From positions 1-5,977 of the forward strand of contig JAVBNJ010000066.1 of assembly GCA_031551625.1 (NCBI GenBank): DNA of 5,977 nt, written 5' to 3'. The position numbers and the translations under genes were made by a program. The number at the start of each line of letters is the position of its first letter. The stretch's first letter is position 1. This stretch comes from JAVBNJ01 sp031551625. GTDB lineage: Bacteria; Bacteroidota; Bacteroidia; Bacteroidales; UBA932. Below, in pieces: positions 5,601-5,977 of this stretch. Under the pieces are notes generated by a model that made no database searches, was not told the origin of the DNA, and saw only the letters and a program-made list of their open reading frames with translations.

Positions 5601-5616
5601 GCACAAGAAAAAATAA
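5601..5616 (-). repeat. 16-base inverted copy of the left window edge
   Basis: The minus strand here reads TTATTTTTTCTTGTGC, identical to 10-25 on the plus strand. It includes a run of six T, so part of the match is low complexity. Here it lies just downstream of the structured element, which raises the possibility that the left window edge is the tail of a further copy. Confidence 0.4.
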
Positions 5617-5643
5617 TTTGCTTTCTTTGTACCATTATTCGTT

Positions 5644-5797
5644 CGTTCTTTAAAATAGCTTTATTCCTCCATAGAAATCTACAACATTTCAAACAATAAG
5701 GAATCATTAGTTACACGCAAAACGTAGCTTTTGTTTATTTTGTTGTTAGGTATTGTAGAACCTCTATGGAAGTATATCAAAAGTTACGTTTCATTTT
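5644..5797 (-). ncRNA. Candidate structured element, copy 2 (hairpin 5668-5770)
   Basis: On the minus strand the element runs from AAAATGAAACGT (5797-5786) to AAAGAACG (5651-5644). Helices: TCCATAGA 5770-5763 with TCTATGGA 5675-5668; internal loop GGT opposite TT; TCTACAA 5759-5753 with TTGTAGA 5684-5678; internal loop TACCT opposite TGAAATG; AACAA 5747-5743 with TTGTT 5696-5692; and a weaker apical hairpin around 5726-5714. Both internal loops match copy 1, while stem bases differ by paired changes. The hairpin ends about 130 bases before the sigma-like gene's start and upstream of its promoter box, as in copy 1. It could be an independent small RNA, a cis element read from a farther promoter, or a mobile hairpin. 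I do not recognise it as a named RNA family. Confidence 0.6.
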
Positions 5798-5825
5798 ATT
5801 TAACATTTATCAAATAAATTGAAAC
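5788..5825. repeat. 14-base-arm hairpin overlapping the element's first box
   Basis: GTTTCATTTTATTT (5788-5801) and AAATAAATTGAAAC (5812-5825) pair at 13 of 14 positions around a 10-base loop. The left arm contains the complement of most of the AAAATGAAACGT box that opens the structured element. In copy 1 only a six-base counterpart is seen (GTTTCA 182-187 with TGAAAC 254-259), and it encloses the degenerate array. Confidence 0.55.
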
Positions 5826-5846
5826 AAAAGGCCATGAAGTTAAAAT

Positions 5847-5940
5847 CGTAGCAAGGGGTTGTTGTGTTTGTTTGTTAATGGAACGCAGATGATGCTGATT
5901 AGACGGATTATCGCGGATCTAAAACAACCCTTACGCTACG
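5847..5940. repeat. Imperfect inverted repeat enclosing array 3
   Basis: The left arm CGTAGCAAGGGGTTGTT (5847-5863) and the right arm AACAACCCTTACGCTACG (5923-5940) are complementary over AACAACCC, TT and GCTACG, with small length differences in between. The 59-base interior holds the degenerate array at 5881-5918. A related sequence, CCCTACGGCTAC, is at 34-45. It resembles a small hairpin element without coding capacity. Confidence 0.55.
5881..5918 (-). repeat. Degenerate AATCYGTGT array, copy 3
   Basis: On the minus strand, units such as ATCCGCGAT, AATCCGTCT and ATCTGCGTT repeat every 9-10 bases (GAT cores on the plus strand at 5888, 5897, 5906 and 5916). The units match those at 187-239 and 1109-1140 in inverted orientation. 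On the minus strand this array lies upstream of structured element copy 2, as the array at 187-239 lies upstream of copy 1. Confidence 0.6.
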
Positions 5941-5948
5941 CAACTATA

Positions 5949-5964
5949 AACTAAAAAATTAGTT
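5949..5964. terminator. AACTAA/TTAGTT hairpin near window end
   Basis: AACTAA (5949-5954) and TTAGTT (5959-5964) pair around AAAA. It contains the same ACTAA/TTAGT stem found between the convergent genes at 4453-4466, so it may be a weak terminator for a gene beyond the window. AT-rich background makes chance a real possibility. Confidence 0.25.
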
Positions 5965-5977
5965 CCTAAACTAAAAC

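Larger units (their letters stand above)
5529..5977. other. Gene-free right intergenic region with nested inverted repeats
   Basis: No credible gene is present. Reading away from the sigma-like gene: its promoter box (5554-5561), a 16-base match to the left window edge (5601-5616), the second copy of the structured element (5644-5797), an adjacent 14-base-arm hairpin (5788-5825), an imperfect inverted repeat (5847-5863 with 5923-5940) enclosing a third degenerate array (5881-5918), and a small AACTAA/TTAGTT hairpin (5949-5964). Confidence 0.75.

Noticed and set aside
5529..5606. 26-codon N-terminal extension of the divergent sigma-like protein
   Set aside because: An exact TAnnTTTG box lies inside it, so a transcript from that promoter could not encode it; the sequence is AT-rich leader-like.
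5480..5707. Minus-strand frame of 75 codons overlapping the divergent sigma gene start
   Set aside because: It overlaps the promoter box and the start of the better-supported gene in another frame, and also part of the structured element; no recognisable protein features.
5668..5770. Integron attC site, suggested by the long imperfect hairpin
   Set aside because: No RYYYAAC/GTTRRRY core pair at the ends, no cassette-like array around it, and the second copy conserves internal loops rather than the ends.

Overview
The window looks like chromosomal DNA of a Bacteroidota bacterium, most likely of the Chitinophaga/Sphingobacteria type. Three genes are preceded by the Bacteroidota promoter box TAnnTTTG. 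The central operon is a sigma factor, a FecR anti-sigma factor with the Bacteroidota-type C-terminal domain, and an STN-domain protein, which is the cell-surface-signalling layout of that phylum. Shine-Dalgarno signals are patchy and intergenic DNA is very AT-rich, which also fits.

Layout: 1-504 has no gene but is rich in repeats: a tandem heptamer (110-144), a degenerate AATCYGTGT array (187-239), and a 156-base element with a long hairpin (250-405). A low-molecular-weight protein tyrosine phosphatase gene follows (505-972, +). After a 198-base gap come an ECF sigma factor (1171-1770), a FecR-like anti-sigma factor (1773-2810) and a secreted STN plus 16-residue-repeat outer-membrane barrel protein (2782-4446), all on + and closely spaced or overlapping. 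Converging from the right on the minus strand are a divergent sigma-like protein (4920-5528) and a short single-pass membrane protein (4468-4917). 5529-5977 again has no gene and carries a second copy of the hairpin element plus several inverted repeats.

How it may work: the + strand operon resembles FecI/FecR/FecA signalling, with the TonB-dependent receptor replaced by a repeat-bearing barrel that keeps an STN signalling domain. The minus-strand pair looks like a second sigma/anti-sigma module whose membrane protein has no sensor domain outside the membrane. The phosphatase is a free-standing gene.

The most unusual feature is the pair of diverged hairpin elements at 250-405 (+) and 5644-5797 (-). 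They align end to end. Seven base pairs in three helices differ between the copies but stay complementary, while two internal loops (GGT/TT and TACCT/TGAAAT) are unchanged. Each copy lies about 260 bases upstream of a start codon, in the same orientation relative to its gene. I read this as a candidate structured RNA or conserved hairpin family that I cannot assign to a known class.
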